Shown: positions 35,020-43,851, counted from the first letter of the stretch. The stretch is 44,015 nucleotides of DNA from Staphylococcus intermedius NCTC 11048 (GCF_002902385.1 NZ_PPQH01000012.1:1-44015), one strand, 5' to 3'. Notes: generated from the letters alone by a model not told the origin. Numbers and translations are program-made.

Positions 35020-35063
35020 CAGACGTATGTAGGGAAAATACACCACATACGTCTGTTTTTTTT
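35020..35063 (+). terminator. Terminator of the rbs operon
   Basis: CAGACGTATGT (35,020-35,030) pairs perfectly with ACATACGTCTG (35,045-35,055), followed by eight T's. Confidence 0.95.
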
Positions 35064-35310
35064 CTGAAATGATTGGCAATGCTGAAACTGAATTTTTTGG
35101 GACAATCAAATTTCAAAGAATGAAGACTTAAAAACCAGAGCCTCACAGCACTTCATCTCCACTCACGGCATGTATGGTAACTGAATGTGACAGACAATGA
35201 AATGAGTGAATATTCAACAAACAGAAATGTCCCGAGGTAAGCAACCATCCATGCGACACTCCTGAGGGGCATAGTTAAAAACAAAATGTCGTCTTTTAAG
35301 TTTAATAGTG

Positions 35311-35545
35311 GCTACTGTTTAACGCAGTAGCTGTCTGACTTCTCAATGCTTGAGCTTTTGAGAAGTCTAGTCAGCTTTGCGGGGGCAGTACTACTAAATC
35401 TTTGTTGCATATGAGATTTCTGTACTGCTCCCGAAAATCCAATTCGGCTTCTATCAAAATGTATCATTCAATCAAGCCGGATTTAGTTGAGGCAAGTCCC
35501 CTAGGAAAAGGGAGCATGGTGGGCGTAGCCAACGGTTTAAAATAA
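35311..35545 (-). repeat. Hairpin array including long-hairpin element copy E
   Basis: Four hairpins stand in a row: GCTACTG/CAGTAGC (35,311-35,331); GACTTCTCAA/TTGAGAAGTC (35,337-35,367); GGGGGCAGTAC/GTACTGCTCCC (35,381-35,432) with AAATCT/AGATTT inside; and CGGCTT/AAGCCG (35,445-35,479). Read on the minus strand, 35,430-35,520 follows the plan of copy A: TTTCCTAGGGG, an AACTAAATCCGGCTT arm, ATACATTTT in the loop, and GGATTTTCGGG. The stretch 35,064-35,310 upstream shows no gene. Confidence 0.65.
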
Positions 35546-35551
35546 CTTCTG

Positions 35552-35614
35552 TGACATCAAATGCTTAAAACCACAAACCACAAACTCATGTCACATCAAA
35601 TGCTTCAAAACCCC
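35552..35614 (+). repeat. Short direct repeat
   Basis: ACATCAAATGCTTAAAACC (from 35,554) and ACATCAAATGCTTCAAAACC (from 35,593) are near-identical, 39 bases apart. The word ACCACAAACCACAA between them recurs near 28,444. Confidence 0.55.
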
Positions 35615-35643
35615 ACCAATGAAATAACACCACACCACACCAT

Positions 35644-35683
35644 AAAAAATGCCCCTGATGTGAGATGAAGCACATCAGGGGGC
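35644..35683 (-). terminator. Strong minus-strand terminator with no upstream protein gene
   Basis: On the minus strand GCCCCCTGATGTG (35,671-35,683) pairs with CACATCAGGGGC (35,651-35,662) around an 8-base loop, and the right arm runs through A into six T's. No minus-strand coding region lies between it and 44,015, so it appears to end a non-coding transcript. Confidence 0.9.
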
Positions 35684-36517
35684 TAAAGGTTTTAAGATTT
35701 TAAGATGATTTTTTTCATTATCTAGAGTTGTAAAAATGATACAAGATGTCGGTGTGTTGCTATAGATGAAAGGGAGTGTATCACCATACCAACAACCTTA
35801 ACTATAGAATCAAGTTGTAATTTTTGGAGGCGTTACGCAATTTTAGGGGTATCACGTAACAACCTAACGCATGTCATGATATCAAGGGCTATTCAATATC
35901 ATGGCATATGTCTACATGTTACAGTTGATGTCGTCTTCTCCTATGTATTAGAGGGATAACATAGGAGCGGCTTCAACTGTTCAATAGGATTCATACCTGC
36001 TGTTCAATCTTACTTTAGTTATGGAGGATAAACATTTCCGTTGTACCAATCTGCTATCAACTTAGCTGAGATGGTTCAACTTGGCTTTACTAAGGGAAAT
36101 ATGAATGTTAACTTACTGTAGTCTATTAGGAATGACTGATATGTGTATGATTCTTGACCCTTGGCTTCAAGTAACGGATTTGATTGAAATGCGAACAATG
36201 TTGAGATAGGTATCACCATTGTTTCTAAGTCATGTAAAGCGTTGATATCATTGTGCGCACAATAACAAATATCAAGTAACCTTACGTGTTTCCACCATCA
36301 ATTAAGACACAGTGTGCAGGGCTAATGCAAGTTTGCCTTAATTGAATTGTTCAATGATAAATCACGCATATCAAGTGCTCAGTTGTATCGTTCATGCGGT
36401 CATCACAGTGTACGCATAGGGCTCAAATTATGCCTTTGAGACCAGATGAATCGCTACAAAAAAGCCGAGCCATGACATTGTATGTATGACATGTGATAGG
36501 TGTTTATCGAATTGAAC
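35644..36517 (-). ncRNA. Candidate long structured non-coding RNA, about 870 nt
   Basis: A minus-strand promoter (TTTACA, 17 bases, TATCTT) predicts a start near 36,517, and a textbook terminator ends at about 35,644. Between them neither strand has a reading frame of 60 codons or more. Hairpins recur: ATGCG/CGCAT at 36,394-36,417; CTCAAA/TTTGAG at 36,422-36,440; TCAATTAAG/CTTAATTGA at 36,298-36,345; AACAATG/CATTGTT at 36,194-36,223; CTTGA/TCAAG at 36,153-36,171; ACAGTTGA/TCAACTGT enclosing CTCCTATGT/ACATAGGAG at 35,921-35,980; TGTCATGATAT/ATATCATGGCA at 35,872-35,906; GTTACG/CGTAAC at 35,833-35,859. I do not recognise a named RNA family. Confidence 0.6.
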
Positions 36518-36523
36518 AATTTT

Positions 36524-36552
36524 AAGATAGCACATTGAATAGGTTTTGTAAA
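36524..36552 (-). promoter_or_regulatory. Promoter of the candidate long RNA
   Basis: On the minus strand the -35 box is TTTACA (36,547-36,552), the spacer 17 bases and the -10 box TATCTT (36,524-36,529). It points away from the MMPL gene, which starts 245 bases to the right. Confidence 0.5.
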
Positions 36553-36796
36553 CAAAAATATTAGGTAAACCTAAAAATTTTCTTCAAATATATGTATAGA
36601 CAAGTGCTTGGACACTTTGAAATAAGACTGTTCTGAAGATGAGACAACTATGAGTGCTGTGATTGATTCAGTCGCAACAATTTTGAAAATGTGTTGCATT
36701 TTTCAACGCTTGTTTTGTTTTGATGGTTGGAACGTAAAGCTTTGCGCGTTAGAGTATTTTTTATACTGAATTGAAATAGGTTAAGGGGGAAAAATT

Positions 36797-39244
36797 GTGT
36801 CGAAATGGTTGTACAAGTTCGGTAAATGGATTGCTGAACATAAAGGGTTAGGAATTTTAGGTTGGTTGATGGCGCTAATCATCATTATGGCACCGCTTCT
36901 CATCAACGCACCGAAATTTCAAAGCGATTTAACGATGAATGGTCTGAAGTCGTTAGATACGAACGATAAAATTAATGAAGCCTTCCACCAAGATAGTGAA
37001 AAGGCATCGATGCGCATAGTTTTTCATACGAATAAAGAAGATGGTATGAATGATAAAGCACTTCAGTCAGACATTGAAAAGACGCTGACAAATATAGAAC
37101 ACCAAGACGATAGGATTCAACATGTGTCGAATCCATATGAAACAAAGCAAATCAATGATGAACATAATACAGCGATTGCGGATATTAATTATGTCGTACC
37201 GCAAACAGATTTAAAAGAGACATCAAAACAAATTGTCCAAAAAGAAATAGACGACTTAAAAGAAAAACACAATATTCAAATAGAAACGACCGATCGAATG
37301 GTTGCAAATTCTGAAGTCGGTGGTGCATCTGAAATTATTGGAATTGTCGTGGCGTTTATTGTATTGCTTATTACATTCGGTAGTGTTGTGGCAGCTGGAT
37401 TACCGATTATCAGTGCACTTATCGGTTTAGGGACAGGTATGGGTATCATTTCACTCCTTACATTTGTTTTCGAAATTCCGAATGTTACTTTAACGTTAGC
37501 GGTTATGATTGGGCTTGCAGTAGGTATAGATTATGCGCTCTTCATCTTGTTCCGTTATCGTGAAATACGGAAAACAGAAACTGATCATACGAAAGCCATT
37601 GGTCTTGCGGTAGGTACGGCAGGCAGCGCGGTTATCTTTGCAGGAATTACTGTGATCATTGCCGTTTGTGGGCTGTCACTCGTAGGCATTGATTTCCTTG
37701 CGGTGATGGGCTTTGCATCGGCAGTCAGTGTTTTACTCGCTGTCATCAGCGCACTGACATTACTACCGGCATTAATTAGCGTTTTCCATAAAAAAATTAA
37801 AATTCGTGCTCATGACGATGCACATGACAAACCGGATACATTTTGGTCTCGCTTTGTTGTTGGGAAACCTGTGCTTGCAGCGATTTTAAGTATTGTGATT
37901 TTAGGATTGGCGATTATCCCGGTATTTCATATGCGTTTAGGTATGCCTGATGATAGTACGCAACCAGCCGATTCATATCAACATCGCGCATATGAGTTGG
38001 TGTCAGAGCACTTTGGAGAAGGTTATAATGGTCAAATCGTCATGTTAGTGAATACGAAAGATGGTGGCAGTGAAGACGATATAAACAATGATCTGAATCA
38101 AGTGAGAAGTGATATTGAAAAATTAGATAATGTCGAAGCGGTGAGTCCAGCACAACTGAACGATAATAACCGTTATGCATTGTTATCTATTATTCCTAAA
38201 GAAGGACCGAATGCCGTATCAACAAATGAGCTGGTCTATGATTTACGCGATTATAGTGATGTCGCTCAAGATCGTTACCACTTTGATACAGAAATTTCAG
38301 GTCAAAGTGTGATTAATATTGATATGTCTCAAAAACTTAATGACGCGATTCCTGTATTCGCAGGTTCTATCGTTGTCTTAGCATTTATATTACTCACAGT
38401 TGTTTTCCGTTCACTGTTGATTCCATTAAAAGCAGTAGGTGGCTTTGTCTTATCATTAGCCGCAACGTTAGGTTTTACAACGTTTGTCATGCAAGATGGC
38501 TTTTTAAATCAATTGCTCGGTGTCAGCCAAACGGGTCCATTACTTGCGTTTTTACCGGTGATTACGATTGGTCTCTTGTTTGGATTAGCGATTGATTACG
38601 AGATTTTCTTGATGTCTCGTATTCATGAAGAGTATGTGAGAACGAAAGACAATGCACATTCGATTAAAGTCGGTATTAAAGAAAGTGGTCCAGTCATTGT
38701 CGCTGCAGCATTGATTATGTTCAGTGTATTTATCGCATTTGCGTTCCAAGATGACATGGCGATTAAATCAATGGGGATTTCACTTTGCTTTGGTGTATTG
38801 TTTGACGCCTTTGTTGTCAGAATGACGTTGATTCCAGCATTAACAAAATTATTTGGCCGTGCATCTTGGTATATGCCGAAATGGTTGGATCGTATCTTGC
38901 CAAATGTGGATGTAGAAGGGACAGCATTGCAGCAATCATTACAACAAACACGTGATTCAGTGGAAAATGATACAGTACATCAAGTGCGGACTGAAGCGGA
39001 TGATGTGGTAGAAACGACTGACAAACCCAATGTTCAACCTGCGCCAAGTATGGCAGCAGATCAAGGTGATGTCACAGGATTAGTTCAATTGTATCGAGAA
39101 CTTGCATACGAACATCAAGATCCAGACTTTTTATATCATGCATTGCTTGAATATGCAGAAAAACACAATCGTTCGGCATATCAACGTCATCAGATGTATA
39201 TGTCAAAACAGTCGTCTCATAAAACGAATGACGATAAAGACTAA
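36797..39244 (+). CDS. MMPL/RND-family exporter
   Basis: The 815-residue membrane exporter has the MMPL plan: helix 1 (about 16-36), an extracellular loop (about 37-175), a block of five helices, helix 7 near 360, a second extracellular loop (about 376-515), a second block of five helices to about 700, and a hydrophilic tail of about 110 residues. GLAVGIDYALFILFRYRE and GLLFGLAIDYEIFLMSRIHEE are the paired GxxxDY motifs for proton coupling. The start is GTG after AAGGGGG. With the TetR gene downstream it recalls the fatty-acid exporter FarE of S. aureus, but the substrate is an inference. Confidence 0.9.
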   Translation: MSKWLYKFGKWIAEHKGLGILGWLMALIIIMAPLLINAPKFQSDLTMNGLKSLDTNDKINEAFHQDSEKASMRIVFHTNKEDGMNDKALQSDIEKTLTNIEHQDDRIQHVSNPYETKQINDEHNTAIADINYVVPQTDLKETSKQIVQKEIDDLKEKHNIQIETTDRMVANSEVGGASEIIGIVVAFIVLLITFGSVVAAGLPIISALIGLGTGMGIISLLTFVFEIPNVTLTLAVMIGLAVGIDYALFILFRYREIRKTETDHTKAIGLAVGTAGSAVIFAGITVIIAVCGLSLVGIDFLAVMGFASAVSVLLAVISALTLLPALISVFHKKIKIRAHDDAHDKPDTFWSRFVVGKPVLAAILSIVILGLAIIPVFHMRLGMPDDSTQPADSYQHRAYELVSEHFGEGYNGQIVMLVNTKDGGSEDDINNDLNQVRSDIEKLDNVEAVSPAQLNDNNRYALLSIIPKEGPNAVSTNELVYDLRDYSDVAQDRYHFDTEISGQSVINIDMSQKLNDAIPVFAGSIVVLAFILLTVVFRSLLIPLKAVGGFVLSLAATLGFTTFVMQDGFLNQLLGVSQTGPLLAFLPVITIGLLFGLAIDYEIFLMSRIHEEYVRTKDNAHSIKVGIKESGPVIVAAALIMFSVFIAFAFQDDMAIKSMGISLCFGVLFDAFVVRMTLIPALTKLFGRASWYMPKWLDRILPNVDVEGTALQQSLQQTRDSVENDTVHQVRTEADDVVETTDKPNVQPAPSMAADQGDVTGLVQLYRELAYEHQDPDFLYHALLEYAEKHNRSAYQRHQMYMSKQSSHKTNDDKD

Positions 39245-39257
39245 AGGAGGACAGGCG

Positions 39258-40196
39258 ATGTTAAAGAAAAAAAGTGTGCGTTGGATAGGGATAGCTTTCA
39301 TTTTTATCATGGCTCTTGCATTGTCGGCGTGTGGTCAAAGTGAATCCAACTCAGATCAAAAGGCGATGGAAATGGGTGGGAAAGAAATTGAAATCCCATA
39401 TACAAGTGATGGCTCGACTGCGCGTTCACTTGTGATTGCAGAAGTATTGAAAGAAGCGGGCTACGATGTTGTGACGACGCCTGTACCATCAAGTGGTCCT
39501 ATGTATGCATCGGTTGCACAAAATTCAGATGCTTTTCATGCGAGTGGGCGTTTTCCGAATGTGGATGAGAGCTACATGCAAAAATACGGTAAAGATTTAA
39601 CTGTTTATGACGAAGAACATTTCATTGATAATGCACGTGTAGGTCTCGCAGTACCGAAATACATGTCGATTGATAGTATTGCGCAACTCGACGATGAACC
39701 AGAAATGGCAAAAGAAGTAGATCACAAAATTCAAGGTACAGACCCACGAAATGGTGTTATGAAACAAACGAAAGCCGTACTTGATGATTATGACTTAGAC
39801 GATTGGCAACTAGAAGAAGGATCAGATGAAGAAATGTTAAAAATACTGGAAGAGAAATATAAAAAACAAGAACCAATCATCATTACTGGATGGCAGCCGC
39901 ATTGGTTATTCGATACATTCGAAATGAAAATGTTGGATGACCCCAATCATGCTTATGGCAATGAAAAGCAACATATCGACTTAGTGTTTAATAAAGACTT
40001 TAAAGATGCGCATCCAGCTGCCTATACGATTGCGACACGTATTGCGAAAGACTGGGATGAAAAAGATGAAAAAGCATTGATGAAGCAAATTTTCGTCGAC
40101 AGAAAAAATGCCGAGCAAGTCGCAAAAGACTATGTTGATAACCACGATCGCAAAGTAGACGATTGGCTTAGTGGTGTGCATCAACATAAATCGTAG
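39258..40196 (+). CDS. Orphan glycine-betaine-type substrate-binding lipoprotein (OpuAC family)
   Basis: The start at ATG 39,258 (MLKKKSVRWIG) follows AAAGGAGG; a longer frame to 39,102 runs into the exporter gene. The 312-residue precursor has the lipobox LSAC with Cys25. OpuAC features include IEIPYTSDGSTARSLV, SSGPMYASVAQNSDAF and ITGWQPHWLFDTF, the last supplying aromatic residues of the ligand cage. No OpuA/OpuC permease or ATPase is nearby, so it either serves a transporter elsewhere or works with the MMPL exporter. It lies 13 bases after that gene. Confidence 0.88.
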   Translation: MLKKKSVRWIGIAFIFIMALALSACGQSESNSDQKAMEMGGKEIEIPYTSDGSTARSLVIAEVLKEAGYDVVTTPVPSSGPMYASVAQNSDAFHASGRFPNVDESYMQKYGKDLTVYDEEHFIDNARVGLAVPKYMSIDSIAQLDDEPEMAKEVDHKIQGTDPRNGVMKQTKAVLDDYDLDDWQLEEGSDEEMLKILEEKYKKQEPIIITGWQPHWLFDTFEMKMLDDPNHAYGNEKQHIDLVFNKDFKDAHPAAYTIATRIAKDWDEKDEKALMKQIFVDRKNAEQVAKDYVDNHDRKVDDWLSGVHQHKS

Positions 40197-40330
40197 TGCG
40201 CAAGCGTAAGATAGGTAGGCGAATCAACTGCAACACGGCTGACAGGTGATATTCAGATAAGTAGAAAGCATCATGAAGATGTGGTAAATTACATCCATAC
40301 ACTAGTGAACAGAAAGAGACGTGATTTCGG

Positions 40331-40897
40331 ATGTATTCTGCCACCCAAAAACGGATGCGACAGCACATTATCTCTAAGATGCTTGAATTATTGAATGAAA
40401 AACAGTTTAACGTGATCACGATACAAATGATATGTGAACGTGCAGAAATTAATAGAAGTACGTTTTATCGTTATTTTGAAGATAAATATGACTTGTTGTA
40501 TTACGTGAGTCTGGAAATCTCTGAAAGACTGGGCCATTATGCGCATAGTGAAGCACAAAGACCATTTTTTTACAGCATGTTGAACTTTATGGCTGAACAT
40601 AAAAAGTTGTTCAAAAATATTATGACAACAGACAATCGCGTCGATATTTTTGGCGATTTAGTTCAACTTGTCAGTCGTATGATGCGAGATGACGTGCAAC
40701 AGAATGTAAAAAACAAGGATCCGATTACATGTCAAATTAGAAAAGCACAACACCCTGTAGTGATTAGTGACTTTTATAGTAGTGGATTGATTGAAGTGTT
40801 GAAGCGGTGGCTAGAAAATGATTATCCAATCGATGTAGAAGAGATGGCAGCCTCACTAGAAATTATCTTTAAGGTCGACAGCGGTAAAAATCAATAG
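40331..40897 (+). CDS. TetR-family transcriptional regulator
   Basis: The 188-residue protein has an N-terminal helix-turn-helix (FNVITIQMICERAEINRSTFYRYFEDKYDLLYYV, residues about 24-57), with RSTFYRYF as the recognition helix. The C-terminal helical ligand domain resembles TetR_C_33 regulators, which include the fatty-acid-responsive FarR type. The gene is in line with the MMPL exporter and the binding lipoprotein, and a terminator follows, so it probably controls that unit. The ribosome site is weak. Confidence 0.85.
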   Translation: MYSATQKRMRQHIISKMLELLNEKQFNVITIQMICERAEINRSTFYRYFEDKYDLLYYVSLEISERLGHYAHSEAQRPFFYSMLNFMAEHKKLFKNIMTTDNRVDIFGDLVQLVSRMMRDDVQQNVKNKDPITCQIRKAQHPVVISDFYSSGLIEVLKRWLENDYPIDVEEMAASLEIIFKVDSGKNQ

Positions 40898-40906
40898 AAT
40901 CAATGA

Positions 40907-40944
40907 GACTGATGGACGGAATACACGTTTCATCAGTCTTTTTT
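40907..40944 (+). terminator. Terminator after the TetR gene
   Basis: GACTGATG (40,907-40,914) pairs with CATCAGTC (40,931-40,938), followed by six T's. Confidence 0.9.
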
Positions 40945-41031
40945 AATGCTGAAAGTGAATTTTTAAGCATTTAATCCAAACTGATACAATCTATAGTATT
41001 TATTTAAATATAAAACGATTAATAAGCAGAT

Positions 41032-41047
41032 GTTAATATTTAGTTAA
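41032..41047 (+). promoter_or_regulatory. SaeR-binding site upstream of saeP (P1 region)
   Basis: GTTAATATTTAGTTAA is an exact match to the SaeR direct repeat GTTAA-N6-GTTAA. It lies about 90 bases before the saeP start, where the second half would overlap a -35 region. The -10 element is not clear. It supports autoactivation of saePQRS as known in S. aureus. Confidence 0.85.
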
Positions 41048-41134
41048 GAATTATTAATAACTAGTTTATGTCAATTGCACCTTTAAGGCTTTATCATGAT
41101 ACATGTAATCCCAAATGGAAAGAAGGAATTTGTT

Positions 41135-41590
41135 ATGAACATGAAAATGGCATTAGTTTCAGGTGCGTTAGCGACAACATTCTTGCTTGGTGCTTGTGGT
41201 AACGACAACATGGATAAAGCTAAAGAAGATAACAAAGCTGAAACATCTATGAAAGACAACAAACAGGATGAGTCTAAAGCATCAGATAATTCAAAAGTGA
41301 TGAAAAAAGGCACATTCAAAGGCGAAAACAATGAAATGGTAAAAGGTAACGCTGAGATTAAAGATGGTAAGTTAATGTTAACAGACTACGAATCATCAAA
41401 AGGTCCAGACTTACATGTTTACTTAACAAAAGGTAACGACATCAAAAAAGGCGTTAAACTTGATGAAGTTAAATATGATGAAGCTACACAAACTTTCGAC
41501 CTTAAAGACGTAAATGCAGCAGACTATGACACAGTGACAATCTACTGTGACAAAGCTCACGTTATTTTCGGATCAGCGGCACTTAAATAA
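41135..41590 (+). CDS. saeP: Auxiliary lipoprotein SaeP (DM13 domain)
   Basis: SaeP is a membrane-anchored partner that, with SaeQ, stimulates the phosphatase activity of SaeS and so damps the system. The start is ATG 41,135 with AGAAGGA upstream. The 151-residue precursor has the lipobox LLGAC with Cys21, then a charged Lys/Asp/Glu linker (about 25-65), then a DM13-type beta domain (KGTFKGENNEMVKGNAEIKD, DLHVYLTKGND, TVTIYCDKAHVIFGSA). First gene of saePQRS. Confidence 0.93.
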   Translation: MNMKMALVSGALATTFLLGACGNDNMDKAKEDNKAETSMKDNKQDESKASDNSKVMKKGTFKGENNEMVKGNAEIKDGKLMLTDYESSKGPDLHVYLTKGNDIKKGVKLDEVKYDEATQTFDLKDVNAADYDTVTIYCDKAHVIFGSAALK

Positions 41591-41628
41591 TCAACAAGAG
41601 AAAACATCAAGAGAAAGGAGTGTGACAT

Positions 41629-42087
41629 ATGGCAATCGCTTATAAAGTCTTAATTCTCCTTATTCGCTTAGGTTCAGGCTTTTATATCTTGATGCAAGGA
41701 TTTGAAAAATTGACAGGTGGCTTTGCAATTGATGGACTCGTTTCAGTCATTCGCGACAACCAAGACTCCCCACAATGGTATAAGACATTTTTCGAGTTTG
41801 CAGTTGCAAATCATCTGGAAATTTTCAAATGGATGGTCCAAATCGGTGAAATTGCTATTGGTTTAGGACTCATCTTAGGCGTCATGTCCTACACTGCGAG
41901 TTTCTTTGGCGTGTTCATTATGTTAAATTATATTTTAGCTGATATGATTTTTACATACCCACTGCAATTGTTGTTCTTCGTTATTTTATTAATGAATAGA
42001 GAGACATTGGCAGCAATTAGTTTAAATCATTTCATCAAACGTAAAAATATAAGGAATGATGAACATGGCGCACATACTCATAGTTGA
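41629..42087 (+). CDS. saeQ: Auxiliary membrane protein SaeQ (DoxX family)
   Basis: SaeQ forms a complex with SaeP that activates SaeS phosphatase. The 152-residue protein has four hydrophobic segments ([56 protein letters not shown] and [13 protein letters not shown]) and the DoxX motif [17 protein letters not shown] precedes the ATG. It overlaps saeR by 23 bases, and a promoter for saeRS seems to lie inside it. Confidence 0.93.
   Translation: MAIAYKVLILLIRLGSGFYILMQGFEKLTGGFAIDGLVSVIRDNQDSPQWYKTFFEFAVANHLEIFKWMVQIGEIAIGLGLILGVMSYTASFFGVFIMLNYILADMIFTYPLQLLFFVILLMNRETLAAISLNHFIKRKNIRNDEHGAHTHS
41906..41934 (+). promoter_or_regulatory. Candidate internal promoter for saeRS (P3)
   Basis: Within saeQ, TTGGCG (41,906-41,911), a 17-base spacer and TATATT (41,929-41,934) lie 130 bases before saeR. 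The S. aureus locus has a constitutive P3 promoter within saeQ. Confidence 0.55.
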
Positions 42088-42751
42088 TGACGAGCAGGAC
42101 ATTAGAGAAATATGTAAAACCTATTTTGAATACGAAGGCTACCACGTGACGACCGCATCAAACGGCGCTGAGGCACTCGAGATTTTAGACGCAAATATCG
42201 ATGTCATGGTGATCGACATTATGATGCCAAAAGTTAATGGTTATGAAGTGGTACGTGAGATGAAAAATAAAGGACTCGATATCCCATATGTTTATCTAAC
42301 AGCAAAAACAAGCGAACAAGACACCATATTCGGTTTAATGTTAGGGGCAGATGATTACGTCAAGAAACCCTTCAGTCCCCGAGAGTTAGTGATACGTGTC
42401 AAAAACTTATTGAATCGTGTCAACGTCACAAGTCCTTCCACACAAGAAACGATTCGTTGTGGCAGACTCGTATTAAATAACTTAACTAAAACCGCAGAAT
42501 TTGAAGGGGAAGTAATTCCTTTTCGCATCAAAGAGTTCGAATTGTTATGGCACTTTGCAAATAATGAATCTGTCGCTTTGTCAAAAACAGATTTGTTAGA
42601 ACAAGTTTGGGGTTACGAGTACTACGAAGACATGAATACATTAAATGTACATGTCCACCGTATACGTGAAAAATTAGAAAAATATGGCTATGACGACTAT
42701 ATCATCGCAACGGTATGGGGGCTTGGCTATAAATTTCAGAGGCAATTTTAA
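42065..42751 (+). CDS. saeR: Response regulator SaeR
   Basis: SaeR is an OmpR-type DNA-binding regulator that, when phosphorylated by SaeS, activates exoprotein genes through GTTAA-N6-GTTAA sites. The start is ATG 42,065 ([15 protein letters not shown]), giving 228 aa, the length of S. aureus SaeR. The receiver domain has the acidic pocket DDEQD and the phospho-acceptor Asp in [15 protein letters not shown], with YLTAK and [13 protein letters not shown]. The C-terminal winged helix includes [14 protein letters not shown] and TVWGLGYKF. One base separates its stop from the saeS start. Confidence 0.97.
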   Translation: MAHILIVDDEQDIREICKTYFEYEGYHVTTASNGAEALEILDANIDVMVIDIMMPKVNGYEVVREMKNKGLDIPYVYLTAKTSEQDTIFGLMLGADDYVKKPFSPRELVIRVKNLLNRVNVTSPSTQETIRCGRLVLNNLTKTAEFEGEVIPFRIKEFELLWHFANNESVALSKTDLLEQVWGYEYYEDMNTLNVHVHRIREKLEKYGYDDYIIATVWGLGYKFQRQF

Positions 42752-43786
42752 ATGACGATACGTAAACAACTGATTTATTCGTTTATCGTTACGATTATCA
42801 CAACGACATTTTTATTTTACACGCTATATAAATTGATGTGGTTTGACGGGCCACTGACAATTCTTTTGACGATTTGTTCATTTCTTTCCGGTATGATGAC
42901 ACTGATTATCGGTATCTGTTTCACAGTCCCCATGATTAAAAAGATAGAGAGATTGAACGAAAAAACGCAAAAGATAGCGAGAGGCCAATTTGAAACAGAA
43001 AAGACGAAAATACATGCCCCTAAAGAAATACAACAATTGAGTGAGTCTTTTGATCAAATGGTCGATAAAATTCAAGAGCAGATGAATCTTATCAAAGAAG
43101 AGCAAGAAGAAAAGATGAATTTAGTCCAAAATCTTGCCCATGATTTAAAAACACCCTTAGCAAGTATTAAATCCTATTCAGAAGGATTGCGAGACGGCAT
43201 TATTCATAGTGAACGAGATATGCAAAAAGCATACAGCATTCTGATTACGCAGTCTGATCGGCTGTCGAGAATGTTTGATGATCTGACGGATGTCATCACA
43301 GTTAACCACCAAGAAAGCGAACAGACACTCATTCACATGGATCAATTGCTTATCCCAATTTTTGAAATTTATTCTCAGAAATTACACCATGAAAATAGAC
43401 AACTTGATGTAGAAATTGCACAAAATATCAAACCTTTCATTCAAGACCAACGTGCGATAGAACGGATCATCATGAATTTCATCGACAACGCCCTAAAATT
43501 TTCAGATCACGGCTCGCCCTTAGCTGTGAAGGTCATTGAAGATCATGATGAAATCGCCATCTCAGTCATCGATCAAGGTATGGGTATTTTGGAATCGGAT
43601 ATTAAAAACATATTTGAACGAACTTTTCGCGTAGAAAGTTCTCGACATAAAGATACAGGTGGTTCCGGCCTTGGATTATATATCGCCAAAACTTTAGCAC
43701 ATCAAATCGGTGGGCATATCGAAGTGAGTAGCATATATGGCCAAGGAACGACAATCACATTACGCTTCCCTCCAAAAGTATATTAA
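42752..43786 (+). CDS. saeS: Sensor histidine kinase SaeS
   Basis: SaeS is an intramembrane-sensing kinase that responds to host neutrophil signals and membrane perturbation in S. aureus. The 344-residue protein has two N-terminal helices (about 9-28 and 37-60) joined by a very short extracellular loop (MWFDGP, against MWFNGH in S. aureus), then HAMP, the H-box NLAHDLKTPLAS with His130, and the ATPase motifs NFIDNALKFS, DQGMGI and GGSGLGLYIAK. AGAGG lies before the ATG. The partner of SaeR; a terminator follows. Confidence 0.96.
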   Translation: MTIRKQLIYSFIVTIITTTFLFYTLYKLMWFDGPLTILLTICSFLSGMMTLIIGICFTVPMIKKIERLNEKTQKIARGQFETEKTKIHAPKEIQQLSESFDQMVDKIQEQMNLIKEEQEEKMNLVQNLAHDLKTPLASIKSYSEGLRDGIIHSERDMQKAYSILITQSDRLSRMFDDLTDVITVNHQESEQTLIHMDQLLIPIFEIYSQKLHHENRQLDVEIAQNIKPFIQDQRAIERIIMNFIDNALKFSDHGSPLAVKVIEDHDEIAISVIDQGMGILESDIKNIFERTFRVESSRHKDTGGSGLGLYIAKTLAHQIGGHIEVSSIYGQGTTITLRFPPKVY

Positions 43787-43851
43787 ATATAGATAATAAT
43801 TCTCAAACTCAGTACTTCTCAAACCTTTCATAAATAATAGATAGATCATAC

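Noticed and set aside
36440..36480. Early terminator inside the candidate RNA (GGCTCGGC followed by six T's on the minus strand)
   Set aside because: GGCTCGGC cannot form a stem of useful length with the preceding sequence, so termination there looks unlikely.
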